From Lophius americanus (lineage: Eukaryota > Chordata > Actinopteri > Lophiiformes > Lophiidae): a stretch of 64,000 bases of DNA. A program made the position numbers and the translations under genes. This document shows, one piece after another, positions 1 to 10,205 of this stretch (positions are counted from its first letter, which is position 1; every line of letters begins with the position of its first letter). The DNA lies in NCBI GenBank assembly GCA_037951165.1, contig JBBDHG010000124.1, positions 2,729,001-2,793,000 on the forward strand. Direction: 5' to 3'. The notes beneath the pieces are model-generated. The model made no database searches. It was not told the origin of the DNA and was given only the letters and a program-made list of their open reading frames with translations.

Positions 1-1099
1 TGCACTTAACATGAAGACATCTTTGTCAAAGCCTGACTTTAAGTCAAGGGAACATTCACCAAACTAGTGACGTTTTTAGAAGGTGCTCTCTTTCTACATG
101 TTTTGATATGTGATCCAGATCAGGGAGAACCAGAATCTTTTTTAATCTTCATTAACTTCAGTTTGTACAGAAAGCAGCAGCCAGATTCTTCACCAAAGCC
201 AAACAGAGAGACGTTATTCCTCCCGTTTCAGCCTCCCGTCATCGGCTTGCGGTCACTTTTAGAAATGATTTCAGAATTTTGTCGATAACTTTTAAGGTCT
301 GTTCTGGACTCACTCTGAAATACATCAAAGGTGATGTCCTGACTCATTACATCGAAACCTGAGGTCCTTTCAGCCGTCCTTTAATCCAGGCTAAGGACCA
401 AGGAAGGCCAGGTCTTCTCAAGCTCTCTGGAATAATCCTGATGGGATCAGACTGTTATGATCCATAACCTCTTTTGAATCGGGTTTTAAACACATCTCTA
501 AGAATGCACTTTAGGGGGTCTTGGTCCAAATGTTGCTGTATTTACTGAATTTAAATGTAACTGGGAGCGTTGTGAGTCAAAGGAGACTTATTCCCCGTTT
601 AGATGACACTTCCTCTTCTTCTTTCAGTTATTCCCCTTCGGGGTCGCCACAACGGATCCTCCCATCCTAATTTAAAGCCGGTACATTGCTAACTTATGGA
701 ACCTGGCAGTTGTTATTAATCCGGCCAATGACCAATACGGTTTGAAATCAGTTTTATGTTGCGCATGTTTACTTAGCATAGGTTTTACGCCGGAAACAAC
801 CCTCCCCATTTATCTGGGCTTGGGTCCGCCTTAGAAGTTCACTGGCTTCTGACCCCTCGTTGGCTTAGTTCCCCATTTAGGTGACACCAATTAGATTGCT
901 ATCTTGTGCAGAGATGGAAATTGAAGCTTTGGAACCTCAGATCAAAAACGTACATTTCAGGCCGCCAAAATGTTGTTGTAATTAAAATTGTCCATTTGTC
1001 ATCCATGCAAATATAAAATTAGACTTTTAATAAAGGGAAGAGAGTAAAACATGAATTACTACAATTAATGATGTTTCTTTTTGTTAAATCTAATCTCAG
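1..1099 (+). other. Intron 8 of CTLD-A, partial
   Basis: Non-coding, ends in a polypyrimidine-poor CTCAG acceptor at 1099. About 609-668 resembles a common teleost interspersed repeat end (CCTTCGGGGTCGCCAC core). Nothing else is recognised. The complete intron in the other copies is about 1.2 kb, the longest in the gene (13285-14498, 26546-27760, 39919-41133, 53798-55011). Confidence 0.75.
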
Positions 1100-1170
1100 A
1101 TGGATGGGGAAACTACAACTGTAACCACGCACAAAGCTTCATCTGCTCCAAGGACCCTTTCAGCTGTTAA
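1100..1170 (+). CDS. CTLD-A, last coding exon only (C-type lectin-like protein)
   Basis: Only exon 9 of this copy lies in the window. Its first two bases complete a Tyr codon split by the phase 1 intron. It then encodes GWGNYNCNHAQSFICSKDPF followed by Ser-Cys and TAA, the C-terminal end of a CTLD with the last two core cysteines and an extra terminal cysteine. It is identical to the exon in the four complete copies. A plus-strand ATG at 1100 opens a 62-codon frame, but that is the wrong frame of this exon and is not a gene start. Confidence 0.9.
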
Positions 1171-1883
1171 CTTGGAGCCTTGGGAAGGACCCGCCGGGAT
1201 CTTTCTTCTGTTTGAATCCAAACCATCAACTTTGTTGTGTCTCAGTGATTTATTTACACTTTCTTGTTTTGTTTTCTTAAGAGTGTGAAATGATAAAATG
1301 TTAAAAAGTGAAAAGTACTTTTTGTTTGTGATTGATGATGTTTGATAAAATAAATGTTATAAGAACAGAATAATGTCAGATCTTCCTTGTGACCTGAGTG
1401 GTAATCTGAGTCATTCCAGAGGAAAGAAACCAACAGACGGATGGTTCAGGATGTAGAACTGAACAAGTTACCATTAAACTACCTGGAAGACTGGACCTTA
1501 AAAAGAGTCCATCAGAACACTTGTCACAGCTTCAGGACCTGGTTGTTACTCTAATCATCATCATGTTCAGTATTAGTTTACAGCAACATTATCAAGTGAT
1601 ACATTTCATTTATGACTCTATAGTATCATTAGAAGGAAAAATATAACGCTCAGTATCATGCTGATATATTTGGATGACATGTCTTGTCTAATAACTGTTT
1701 GATTCAGTTTCTATGTGATACCCTGGGAAAGAACGTTACATGTTTTGGAAAGTGAAGTCCAATACAAACATATCATTCGCATATACACACAAACATGATC
1801 CTTAGTCTAACTACATAAAACTATATCATTAGCCTATACAGACACACATGATCTTTAGTCTAAAAACCACAGTTTCAAAACCA
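1171..1883. other. 3' UTR and downstream flank of CTLD-A
   Basis: It contains the 3' UTR up to the AATAAA at 1349, then about 530 bases of AT-rich sequence in which I recognise no gene or repeat. Homologous stretches follow each lectin gene (14570, 27832, 41205 and 55083 onward). Confidence 0.6.
1349..1354 (+). terminator. Poly(A) signal of CTLD-A
   Basis: AATAAA about 180 bases after the stop codon, conserved in all five copies. Confidence 0.75.
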
Positions 1884-3575
1884 TTTCTCATCCCGGCCGC
1901 TTCACACTCGGCTTTAAATCATCACAGTGCGAGCTAGAGGTCAGTATTTGAATGTGCCAATAGCACCACATCATCCGAAAAAAGCAGAGACGGGACCCTA
2001 AGACCACTGAACCCGAGACCCTCCGCCACTTGGCTACGCCTAGAAATTCTGTCCATAAAAATTTGATGACCACATAATGTTGCAGAGGCGTGTCAGCCAT
2101 GACAGCCATACAACATCCAGAGCTTTCAGATACTCAGGGCGGATCTCATCCACCCCCGGGACGTTGCCACCGCGGAGTTGTATAACAGCCGCAGCAACCT
2201 CAGCCCCAGTGAACAGTGGATCCACCTCCAAGTCATTCCGCTCTGGTTCCTCCTGGGAATACCTGTTGGTGGGATTGAGGAGATGCCCAGAGTATTCCTT
2301 CCACCGCCCGACAACTTTCTCAGTTGAGTTCAGCAAATACCCATCCAGCCCGTCAACAGAGTGGAAACAATGACCACTTTCCCCACCTGAGACGCCGGAC
2401 AGTTTACCAGAATTTCCTCTAGGCCGACCGAAATTCTTCTTCCATGGTGTCAGCAAACTTCTCCCACGATCGGGTTTTTGTCTCTGTGACTACCACAGCG
2501 ACGTGTCGCTTGGCCTGCCGGTAGCTGTCAGCTGCTTCAGAAGTCGATCAATGATCTGCGACCTAGGGTGTCCTGGTGCCAAATGCACTGGTGGACACCC
2601 TTTTGTTTGAACATGGTGTTTGCTATGGACAAACTGTGACTAGTACAGAAGTCCAATAACTGAACACCACTAGGGTTCAGATCAGGCAGGCCAGTCCTCC
2701 CAATTCCGCCACTCCAGGTCTCACTGTCATTGCCCACGTATGCATTCAAGTCTCACAGTAGGACAATGGAGTCCCCAGTTGGGGTGCTTTCCAGCACCCG
2801 CTCCAAGGACTCCAGAAAAGGTTGGTTCTCTGAACTGCTGTTTGGCGCATAAGCGTACACAACAGTCAGGACCCGTTACCCAACCCGAATGCGCAGGGAA
2901 GCAATCCTTTCATCCACTGGGGTAAACCCCAATACATGGGCAGAGAGCTTCTCTTCCGCCTCTCAACTGAAGCAACTCCAGCATAGTAGAGGGTGCAGGT
3001 TGGTCCCCCATCGAGAAGGCAGGTTCCAGAGCCATGGCTGTGTGTAGAGGCGAGCCCTACTATATCTAGTCTGTGCCTCTCAACCTCTCGCACAAGCTCA
3101 GGCTCCTTCTCCATCAGTGACGTAACATTCCATGAACCCATCGTCAGCTTTTCTAGCCGGGGATTGGACCGCCAAGGCCGCTGCCTTTTCCTACTGCCCG
3201 ATCCACAATGCACCGAACCCCTGCGGATTCCTCCGTGGGTGTTGGGCCCATCGGAGGACGGACCGATGTCCATGCTTTGGGCTAAACCCGACCGAGCCCC
3301 ATGGGTGAAGGCCTGGCCACCAGACGCTCGCTGGCGGGCGGGCCTCTACTCCGGGCCTGGCTCCAGGGTGGGGCCCCGGTAACCCTCCGGGCAAAGTACT
3401 TCAGTCCTTGATTTTTCCTCTCATCAGGGGTCTTGACCGCTCTTTGTCTGACCCTTCCATTAGGACCTCTTTGCCATGGGAGACCCTACCAGGGGCAAAT
3501 TGCCCCAGACAACACAGCTCCTAGGTACTCAAACCCCTCCACCACGATAAGGCGGCGGTTGTCGAAGGGGTCATA
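1884..3575 (-). mobile_element. Defective non-LTR retrotransposon (APE endonuclease plus RT), unit I
   Basis: Read on the minus strand, 3575-3280 is a GC-rich 5' leader. About 3145-2540 encodes an exo/endo-phosphatase type endonuclease: GSWNVTSL, then REVERHRLDIVGL, and later NAYVGNDSETW and WHQDTLGRRSLIDF. About 2530-2068 encodes the linker and N-terminal RT, with NVPGVDEIRPEYLKALDVV. About 2066-1890 resumes inside the RT at FMDRISRRSQ and LLFSDDVVLLAHS, the FADD-type catalytic motif. Two internal deletions have removed the DNA between endonuclease and linker and the core of the RT palm. An in-frame TGA lies just before NAYVGND. The element is dead. I recognise it as an abundant teleost LINE type but cannot assign the clade. 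Confidence 0.88.
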
Positions 3576-4592
3576 ACTGAATTTAACTGAGAATAATCTG
3601 ATTTACAATTTCACCGAAGACCTAAGACAGACATTCTAATACTATATTTAGTTTTACTTAAAGACACTTTTAAATAAATTGGTTTAAAATACAAATCAAT
3701 ATGAATTCCAAAGGTATTCTTTTTTGAGCACTTAAAAGCAGCCACCAATGTCCACCATAAGCCGCATTGTAAGAGACAAAACAAGACTTTAATATAGAAA
3801 ACAGGATGATAATGGTGATGATAAGGCGCTGAATCTGGTAGTTTCTATTTCACTATGCTGTTGCTGCTGCTGCTGATGGTTTTTTCTGTGCTATAGGAAA
3901 GTGCTAAATTTTCGACATTGTATTTTTTAGTCTCAGATTTATTGTAAAAAACAATTATGCAAAGGACCGTTATAAAACATCACTTTTTTGACTTGTAAAA
4001 ATTGTCTTGGTTTTATGATAAATAGTTTAAGTAGAAAAGTTCATGTCAATGATGTTTCGCATGAAAAACAATCCAAAGGAATAATTTTATCTCAAAGAAA
4101 GGAATTCATTATTGTGTTTGTTGAGGTGAACTTCAGAATGTGAGCTTTATTTTCATGAGACAATGAAGAATATAATAATCCCATGTATACCTCTTCACTC
4201 TTTAATTTTGGCCAATACATTATTTGCATATGAACTGCATAATTAAAAAAGAGCAATTTAGGGAATATAATTTAGTGATATCCAAGGTGAATAATCTGAA
4301 ATTATGATTCATCTATCCAATAAGACATATAATACATCAAATTGAATTGTTATTACCACTGAACTACGGCTAGCAAAAAAAAGAAAAGAAAAAAGTGCCT
4401 ACTCCTCCGTCTGCTGTTGAAAACCTTTTTCACTGTAATTCTCTGATCCACCTAATGTAAGGCGGTTTATAGCTTAAGGGTGCCACAGAGTGTTCAGTAT
4501 GACTATTTTCATGTCTGTATGTTAGGTAGAACACCCGGTCCTCACATTGTGGGTCTTTTTCTCCTGGTCCTCATAAAGAGTTATGTACAAGA

Positions 4593-4593
<1 letters not shown>
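3576..4593. other. AT-rich intergenic stretch
   Basis: About 1 kb of AT-rich sequence with a short (GCT)n run near 3862 and an A-rich run near 4373. No gene or recognisable element. The same stretch follows the LINE in every unit. Confidence 0.6.

Positions 4594-4652
<59 letters not shown>
4594..4652 (+). repeat. (TG)n microsatellite 1, unit I
   Basis: Uninterrupted TG dinucleotides over 59 bases. Cys-Val open frames across it are artefacts. Confidence 0.98.
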
Positions 4653-4655
<3 letters not shown>

Positions 4656-4864
4656 TGTGCGTTTGTGAGTGTTTGTATAAGAGAGAGAGATAAGATAAAC
4701 CTTTATTAGTCCCACAATGGGGAAATTGCAGGATTACGGCAGCAAGAGCATTTTACAGAATACAGAATAACAGAGCAACATTGTGTAAAATTAAATTAAA
4801 TTAAATGTGCAGTAGTGGACATGTTGGGTAGTGTATTGTCCCATAGTGCAAAGTGCAAGTGAGG

Positions 4865-4868
<4 letters not shown>

Positions 4869-4925
<57 letters not shown>
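4869..4925 (+). repeat. (TG)n microsatellite 2, unit I
   Basis: 57 bases of uninterrupted TG inside the LINE 3' end. Its length differs in each unit. Confidence 0.97.
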
Positions 4926-4926
<1 letters not shown>

Positions 4927-5065
4927 GTTTTACTAGCAGTGCTGGCTAAAAAGCCTGACCGCTGCAGGAAGGAAAGATCAGCAATATTGCTCCTTCACAC
5001 ACTTGGGGTGAAGGAGCCTGTCGCTGAAGGAGCTCTCCAGTGCAGAGATGGTGTCCTGCATGGTG

Positions 5066-5092
5066 ATGGTTATGCACTCGGTGCATAACCAT
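5066..5092. repeat. 12-bp inverted repeat, 3-base loop, unit I
   Basis: ATGGTTATGCAC, loop TCG, then GTGCATAACCAT: perfect arms inside the LINE 3' fragment. Confidence 0.85.
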
Positions 5093-5489
5093 GGGCCACT
5101 GTATTGAATACCTGTGCGGACGATGTGGACTCCAACAATTAACCTCCCAGTGGTTCACATCTCAGATCTTAATGCTGACCTTCTCATGGGGGGTCTTACC
5201 CTCCATTTTTATTTAATTTTTTTTTTTTATTATTTTGCTTAATCATAAGTATGAGCATCCCATCTCTTGACTTTAACATATTGCAACCACCCACAGATAT
5301 GTAGGGTTAGGGTTCACTCTATAATCTGTCTGATCCACTCTGGAGAACAGGAAAAAGGCAGGTAGGAGTTCAGACATGTAGAAATACTGCGACTGTTGTT
5401 TTTCACGCACAGAATCTACAATCTGGTATAAATAAAGAAACTTAGAAAAGACTAACCTGGTCTGGCAGGTCTCAGTAGTTTCCGAGCCC

Positions 5490-5858
5490 TCACCTCTGCT
5501 CCTGTGGAGCACAACTGGACCACATGAATGTTGGAGTCAGATAGAAGCACATCTGACTGACTGTGTGTTCAAACAAAGAGCTTCAATACTGACCTGGAGC
5601 TTTTTCTTCAGCTGGAGCTGCAGAGGGAACCACAACAAGAACAGCATGTTAGAGAAGAGTTCTTCAGAACATGGATTCTAGTGTGTGTATGAATGATCTG
5701 AGCTGCAAAGGCAGCACAGAGGAGGATGGAGAGGACCAACCACCATCATCACCAATGGTGATGATCTACAGATTGTTCTCTGTGCAGGAAACAGACCTGG
5801 CAGTAAAGAAACAGAGATAGCAGAACCATGATCTTCACTGCAGGAGAAGGAGCACATG
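5490..5858 (-). pseudogene. Inverted lectin pseudogene (exons 2-4), unit I
   Basis: The minus strand matches the lectin gene from the end of intron 1 to the first bases of exon 4, introns included, so it is a DNA-level copy and not a retrocopy. Exon 2 has lost its start: where the gene has CACCATGAAG, this copy reads CACCATTGGTG, and an in-frame TGA precedes the leucine-rich signal peptide remnant. The exon 2 donor is CT in place of GT. Exon 3 is intact and exon 4 breaks off after about seven bases. It cannot make the protein. Confidence 0.88.
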
Positions 5859-6022
5859 GCGTTACACAATCCTGAGCAGGCGGTTGGACTCTGTTTGCAC
5901 AGAGGAATATTTAGCAAGAAGATAGTTTCTTCGTTGAGGAGAAAAAAATTTGAAGAGAGAATATCTCCTCAAGAATTATCAAAATTCTACAAGAATACAT
6001 GAATAAATTTGCAATTTAAAAT

Positions 6023-6080
6023 AGAATCAGAATCAGAATGCCTTTATTGTCATAGCATGTACCACATACGAAGAAATGAT
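6023..6080 (-). mobile_element. LINE tail with (ATTCTG)n, unit I
   Basis: On the minus strand it reads GACAATAAAGGCATTCTGAT followed by TCTGATTC repeats, a 3' terminus widespread in fish LINEs. Only the tail is present. It abuts the direct lectin fragment that follows. Confidence 0.65.
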
Positions 6081-6087
6081 GGTATCT

Positions 6088-6206
6088 CGGTCCTGGTCCT
6101 CTCCATCCTCCTCTGTGCTGCCTTTGCAGGTCAGATCATTCAGACACACACTAGAATCCATGTTCTCAGGAGCTCTTCTCTAACATGCTGTTCTTGTTGT
6201 GGTTCC
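6088..6206 (+). pseudogene. Direct lectin exon 2/intron 2 fragment, unit I
   Basis: It matches the lectin gene from inside the signal peptide (VLVLSILLCAAFA) through the GT donor into intron 2, with no ATG in front. It is the inverted counterpart of 5625-5738: the two arms agree at about 95%, separated by about 350 bases. Confidence 0.88.
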
Positions 6207-6767
6207 TTAACAAGTCAGGTCTTCATGTTTCTTTTTAATAGAGAGTTCCCAAGGTTCTTTTCTTGTGCTAAATATTAGAAATGACCATCCCTATATCAGA
6301 ACACAAAACTGTGATCCAGTAACAACTTTTTCATCATCTTCCTCGTTGGTCTTTCGAGGTCAAGCTTTTCTTCATCGTCTTTTCTACCTCGGTCTGTCAT
6401 ACCAGTGTTTGGTTTTTCCATTCCAGGCTAATGTACAAATACTGGGCCCCACTCTCTGGAGAACACTACAACAATGGTTATGCATTTCTTTACACATGTA
6501 AAAATAGAATCCAACTATCACAAATTGAAATTGTCAGCACAAAATGTCCACTTAGTTATTCGGGCAAGTTCCAACTGAATTTACTGCTGTTGATTGAACT
6601 AAGTTGATCAAATTAAACCCAAGTTAATTCATCAAGGTTGATTCCATTTAGTAATTTACTTACAACTTATTTGTTAATATTAGTTTCCAAGTTAATTTTT
6701 TAATATTGACATACTGGTGTTGATTCCAATTAGTTACTTGGTATTGGTCCACCGAAATGGAAAATAT
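6207..6767. other. AT-rich intergenic stretch
   Basis: About 560 bases with TTGATT/AAGTTAATT-rich sequence of the type seen in fish MITEs, but I cannot find paired terminal repeats. No gene seen. Confidence 0.5.
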
Positions 6768-7196
6768 CTAGAGATGTAGGAAAGGGGTAGAGGTAACACA
6801 GGTGGAGGGTTTCATCATCTTGAACCTGAACTCAAAAAAAAAAACTCAAATTCTTGCTGTGAGATTTCTGGGAAGCACTTTAGAGGGTGGGAAATCTCAA
6901 ACTGTGAGTAAGCAGACTGGATAGGTAGAGTGGAGCAACCAGAAAGGACAGAACGGATTGAGTCAATTTGCGAATTGAAGAAAGCCATGAAATTATTACA
7001 GTGCTCTTCTGTAATTTCTGGGACTTAGAATTTCCAGGACTGGTTTTGATAATGTTCAAGTAGAACAGTGACTGAGCCTCTCTAAGCGACTTTGAGTAGA
7101 CTATTTGGTGTTCCCGAAACGCTAGCTTGTGGACAGTAAGACCTGAAGCCTTGTAACACTGCTCAAGGACACGCCCAGCTGCCTTCTACAGCAATC
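6768..7196 (-). mobile_element. L2-like LINE fragment (pre-RT region), unit I
   Basis: On the minus strand it encodes KASGLTVHKLAFREHQIVYS, SLFYLNIIKTSPGNS, then in another frame FFNSQIDSIRS and MKPSTC. This is the order seen in fish L2/Maui-type LINEs between endonuclease and RT, where MKPSTC is followed by LDPLP. The frame shifts inside the fragment, an A-run near 6834 interrupts it, and both ends are missing. Confidence 0.75.
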
Positions 7197-7857
7197 ACAC
7201 CAATAAACTCTGGATGAGTTTCCTGTTAATAGCATTTACAGTCAGCTCTTGATAAGAGTCAAGGACACAATAAGTCTCTGAAGTCTCTGCAGCTGACCCA
7301 GAATGCTGAACAGAACACTTAAGGCCTAAGCTAGCTCTTAGCTATGCTGCTATAAGCTCAGAATGCTAGGTGGACTTCCCATGATGCTCTCTTCCTTCAG
7401 TTCTGAAGGTGTTCTGAATAAAGCTTTCATTGTGGAATGTTGGTATTTAAATAAAAGGGATTCAACAGACTTACAGACTTTCAACCCGTCTCACCAACTC
7501 TTTTGCAAACGTCAGATTTTTCTCAGCCTGTTGTTCACGGACCTCAGACCCTTAACTATAATACTCCTGACCCAATCCTCACATGGGAACACCTCCAGAA
7601 CTTAACTTACAGGTTTTCAGTTTTCAGCACTTTTTCTGAACTGCTCCCAACAGAATCACTGAATACTCTTTCATACTATATCCTCACCCCAGCCTTCCTC
7701 CTCTCCCCCACCTCACTGGCCTGGTGACTCTTCAAGAAGAATCTTCCCCATTGTGGGACTAATAAAGGCTATCTATCTATCTAGACGTACCCAAACCATA
7801 AGCTTAACCCTCGACCAAAGGGATCCTTTTCCTGACTCAGACTTAAACCGCATTGAT
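7197..7857. other. Intergenic stretch without recognised gene
   Basis: Short open frames occur on the plus strand but show no recognisable protein. An AATAAAGC near 7417 could belong to an old LTR or LINE; I could not find paired ends. The unit I-specific LINE tail at 7743-7782 lies here. Confidence 0.5.
7743..7782 (+). mobile_element. 40-bp LINE 3' tail, present only in unit I
   Basis: It reads CCCCATTGTGGGACTAATAA with AGG and (CTAT)n, the same terminus as the minus-strand element at 4691, here on the plus strand. Units II-V read AAGAAGAATAGACG at this point without it. Confidence 0.7.
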
Positions 7858-8246
7858 CTAATTATAGCCCTTAAAAAGTCGGGGAAATATAATCGGCGGT
7901 CGCTGTTGCTGTCGGGGACGACTGCGTAGGTCTAGTTTCTGAAGGTGTTGGACCACATCAGATCTGATGGCTCTCAGACTCTCGTGTGACGGCAGCTCAC
8001 CCTCATGTCCACACAACCAGTGTTGGTGTTTTGGCGCCGACACAGACGGTCCCGTCTCTCCACATGGAGTCTTATTTTGACGACCATCAGTAACGATGTT
8101 GCCGTGATTGTTACGACAGTGAAACATATTTCCGGATGATTTATGAGACGTGTTGTTTCCTGGACTGAAGATTGGACAGAAGACGTGTTTGGATCATTTA
8201 CTGACAGAGATAATAGGGACGTGATCACATGACAAACTTTAACCAT
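7858..8246 (-). other. Unknown conserved minus-strand open region, unit I
   Basis: Two overlapping frames of 89 and 90 codons are kept in every unit. The 89-codon frame (MFHCRNNHGNIVTDGRQNK onward, rich in Cys, His and Pro at the start, ending SLRAIRSDVVQHLQKLDLRS) would extend upstream but for a TGA; unit IV lacks that stop. No family is recognised. It could be a displaced exon, a transposon piece or chance. Confidence 0.3.
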
Positions 8247-8585
8247 TTATTAAACATCATATCAACAGAGTAACTTTCAAATCCCTCAAGTTTACTGATT
8301 AACAGCATCTTTATCATCCTTTACAGGTATGCGTCTCATCATCGGTGGAAATAACTGGACCTGTTTTTATTATTATATACAGACAGAGAACATTATAATT
8401 GTGACATAGAAGTACTGATTTATGGACAAAGATTTATATCCCAAATACAGGTAAATGTTTTACAGGAATATAAATCAGTTTATTCTTCTTGTCACTCTGT
8501 TTCGAAATTAGAACAATTTAAAACTTTTAACCCTATTTGGTCCTGCTCAGCTGTTTGGTTGAATACTTTTTGAGTCGCTATTTCT
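8247..8585. other. Intergenic stretch, nothing recognised
   Basis: AT-rich, no coding signature or repeat that I recognise. Confidence 0.5.
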
Positions 8586-8755
8586 TATTGAAAAATGTGA
8601 TTGAACCTGTTTATAATATGATGCAGTGGCAGAATGTTTATGATAAAGAGAAAGGGGCCAAGGATGGAGCTCTGGGGGTCACCACAGGTCAAAGGGGCCA
8701 CCGAGGAGAAGGCGTTAACCACGGCTACTGAGAAAGTCTGACTCCATAAGTAGGA
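8586..8755 (-). mobile_element. L2-like LINE reverse transcriptase fragment, unit I
   Basis: On the minus strand one frame reads FSVAVVNAFSSVAPLTCGDP then QSSILGPFLFIINILPLHHI. This matches the RT block GVPQGSILGPLLF..Y.LPL of L2-like LINEs, with Asp for Val and Ser for Gly. It lies 5' of the 6768-7196 fragment on the minus strand although it should be 3' of it, so the two are separate or rearranged insertions. A plus-strand 64-codon frame over it is a shadow. Confidence 0.8.
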
Positions 8756-9680
8756 TTTCTTTTGTTATATTAACGCTCACTAAACACGATTATGTAACTT
8801 CATACATCCAAAACAGAATAATAACCCTCAAACAAAAGGTTGAGATAATCTAATTAAAATCACAATATTTTCCACTGAAATACAAAATCCCATCATGAAA
8901 AAATGTAATGAGTCAGATTCTTTTTTTTACTGTTTAAAAACAAGTTTGACCAAACAATTTGTTGGTTAAGGTTAAGTTAGAGTGTCTGAAATTAATTAAA
9001 TTGATTAATTCCCCAAAGAAACAAAATGTGAAAATGAATATTTTTCTTGTGAGGACGTTAAAGAGCTAAGATTATTTTAAATGAAGGTTCAGCTAATCTC
9101 TTTCATCAGATCTGTGAACCAAAATGAAATAATTTAATCACATTATTAAGGTAAAAGATAACGAAACCATGGATCGAGTAAATGAGACTCATCTCATAAA
9201 ACATTATGATTATAATTATTATGAGTTTCCAGCTAACTCAACTGACACACAACAATGCAACAAAATTCAATTTGTTTTCACGAACTTAACTGTTTATTCT
9301 GCTCTACATGAAATAATTTAGGGAAAATGTAATGTTTTAACTGTTGTGATCAAGCAATTCACTCCAAATTATTAAGTTGCATCAGATCAATCCATTTTTG
9401 TGGGTTCAAGAAGTCTTAATTTGAAATAATACCCGTTAAAGGGAGCGTCGTCTAAAAAACTAACATAAATATTACGTATTCATTGATCCGTGTGTCCGTT
9501 TGTTGAATTAAACTAAAAAAGTTCAATTTTTGAGGGTGGAAATGTTACCTATAGCAGCAAACCACCTGTATTCACACGACGATTCAAATGTTGCCATTTT
9601 CTCTGGAAAGATCCTGATTGGTCCTCAGAAGAGCACGACATCATTATAATTTTCTCTGAAAAAAAACCCCAAAACACAAC
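8756..9680. other. AT-rich intergenic stretch
   Basis: About 0.9 kb of AT-rich DNA with no gene or element recognised. Unit IV lacks ~400 bp of it. Confidence 0.55.
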
Positions 9681-10205
9681 AATCATTTATCTTTCTGTAA
9701 ACGCTTATCCTAGTGGTGTTCTGGGGGATGAGGGGGGGGCAAATCCCAGCTGACATTGGGTGAGATCACCTACACTCACATCAATGCGTGACTTCACACC
9801 CCATCATTTTTGCTGGTTTGCTAGTTTTGCGTATTGTTGTTTTGCATTCGTACGTCAATGTCGTGAAAATGATCCTGTGTGTTTGGGGGGCAGTTTCACA
9901 AGTATTGCGTTTTGCTCATTTACACACTGATGAAAACAGTATCCTTTCAAATGTTTGATTTTCAGGCCCCTAAAACGCTGTTGTCTTCTAAAGATGAGGT
10001 CAAAACTAAACAGACATCTAAAACAACTGCTGTGTAATGTCTCCCCTGACGGTCACCAGGTCCTACACAGGTTCTTGGACTGTGGATGGATCTTGCAGAA
10101 CCTGAAGGGAACCCACTCAAAACATTGGAGAAGATGGAGACCCCAAACAGATGGTCCGAGGTTCTCATCTGGATTTGAACCCAGAACCTTCTCATTGTGA
10201 TGCAA
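9681..10205 (-). mobile_element. Degenerate tRNA-derived SINE, unit I
   Basis: On the minus strand the head has GGTTCTGGGTTCAAATCC, containing a pol III B box (GGTTCAAATCC), followed by CCACAGTCCAAGAAC. The far end has CCCAGCTGGGATTTG-like sequence and GGATAAGCGTTTACAGAAAG. This order is that of a common teleost V-type SINE. The middle (about 9790-10000) is foreign or too decayed to align. Confidence 0.6.

Larger units (their letters stand above)
4691..5160 (-). mobile_element. LINE 3' end, unit I, interrupted by (TG)n
   Basis: On the minus strand the element ends in CAATTTCCCCATTGTGGGAC followed by TAATAAAGG and a TTATC-type tail, the 3' terminus typical of CR1/L2-like fish LINEs and their SINEs. 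Upstream, around 4980-5092, lie blocks such as CTGAAGGAGCTCTCCAGTG that are common in fish genomes. The outer limit near 5160 is approximate. It contains the second (TG)n and a 12-bp hairpin. Confidence 0.65.

Noticed and set aside
1100..1288. 62-codon frame starting MDGETTTVTTHK, repeated in each unit
   Set aside because: It is the wrong frame of lectin exon 9; the correct frame ends at 1170 with conserved CTLD cysteines.
2866..3394. Plus-strand frame of 129 codons and other frames opposite the LINE
   Set aside because: Shadows of the GC-rich minus-strand endonuclease region; the minus-strand frame has the family motifs.
4480..5088. Open frames rich in Cys-Val or Thr-His across the (TG)n tracts in every unit
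   Set aside because: They are translations of dinucleotide repeats.
5304..5316. TTAGGG-like telomere repeat
   Set aside because: Only two imperfect units (TAGGGTTAGGGTT), missing in unit IV; chance.
6768..8755. One continuous L2-like LINE
   Set aside because: The RT block at 8586-8755 would precede the pre-RT block at 6768-7196 on the minus strand, the wrong order for one intact element.
10160..10205. tRNA gene on the minus strand
   Set aside because: Only a B-box-like stretch is present, without a cloverleaf; it fits a SINE head.
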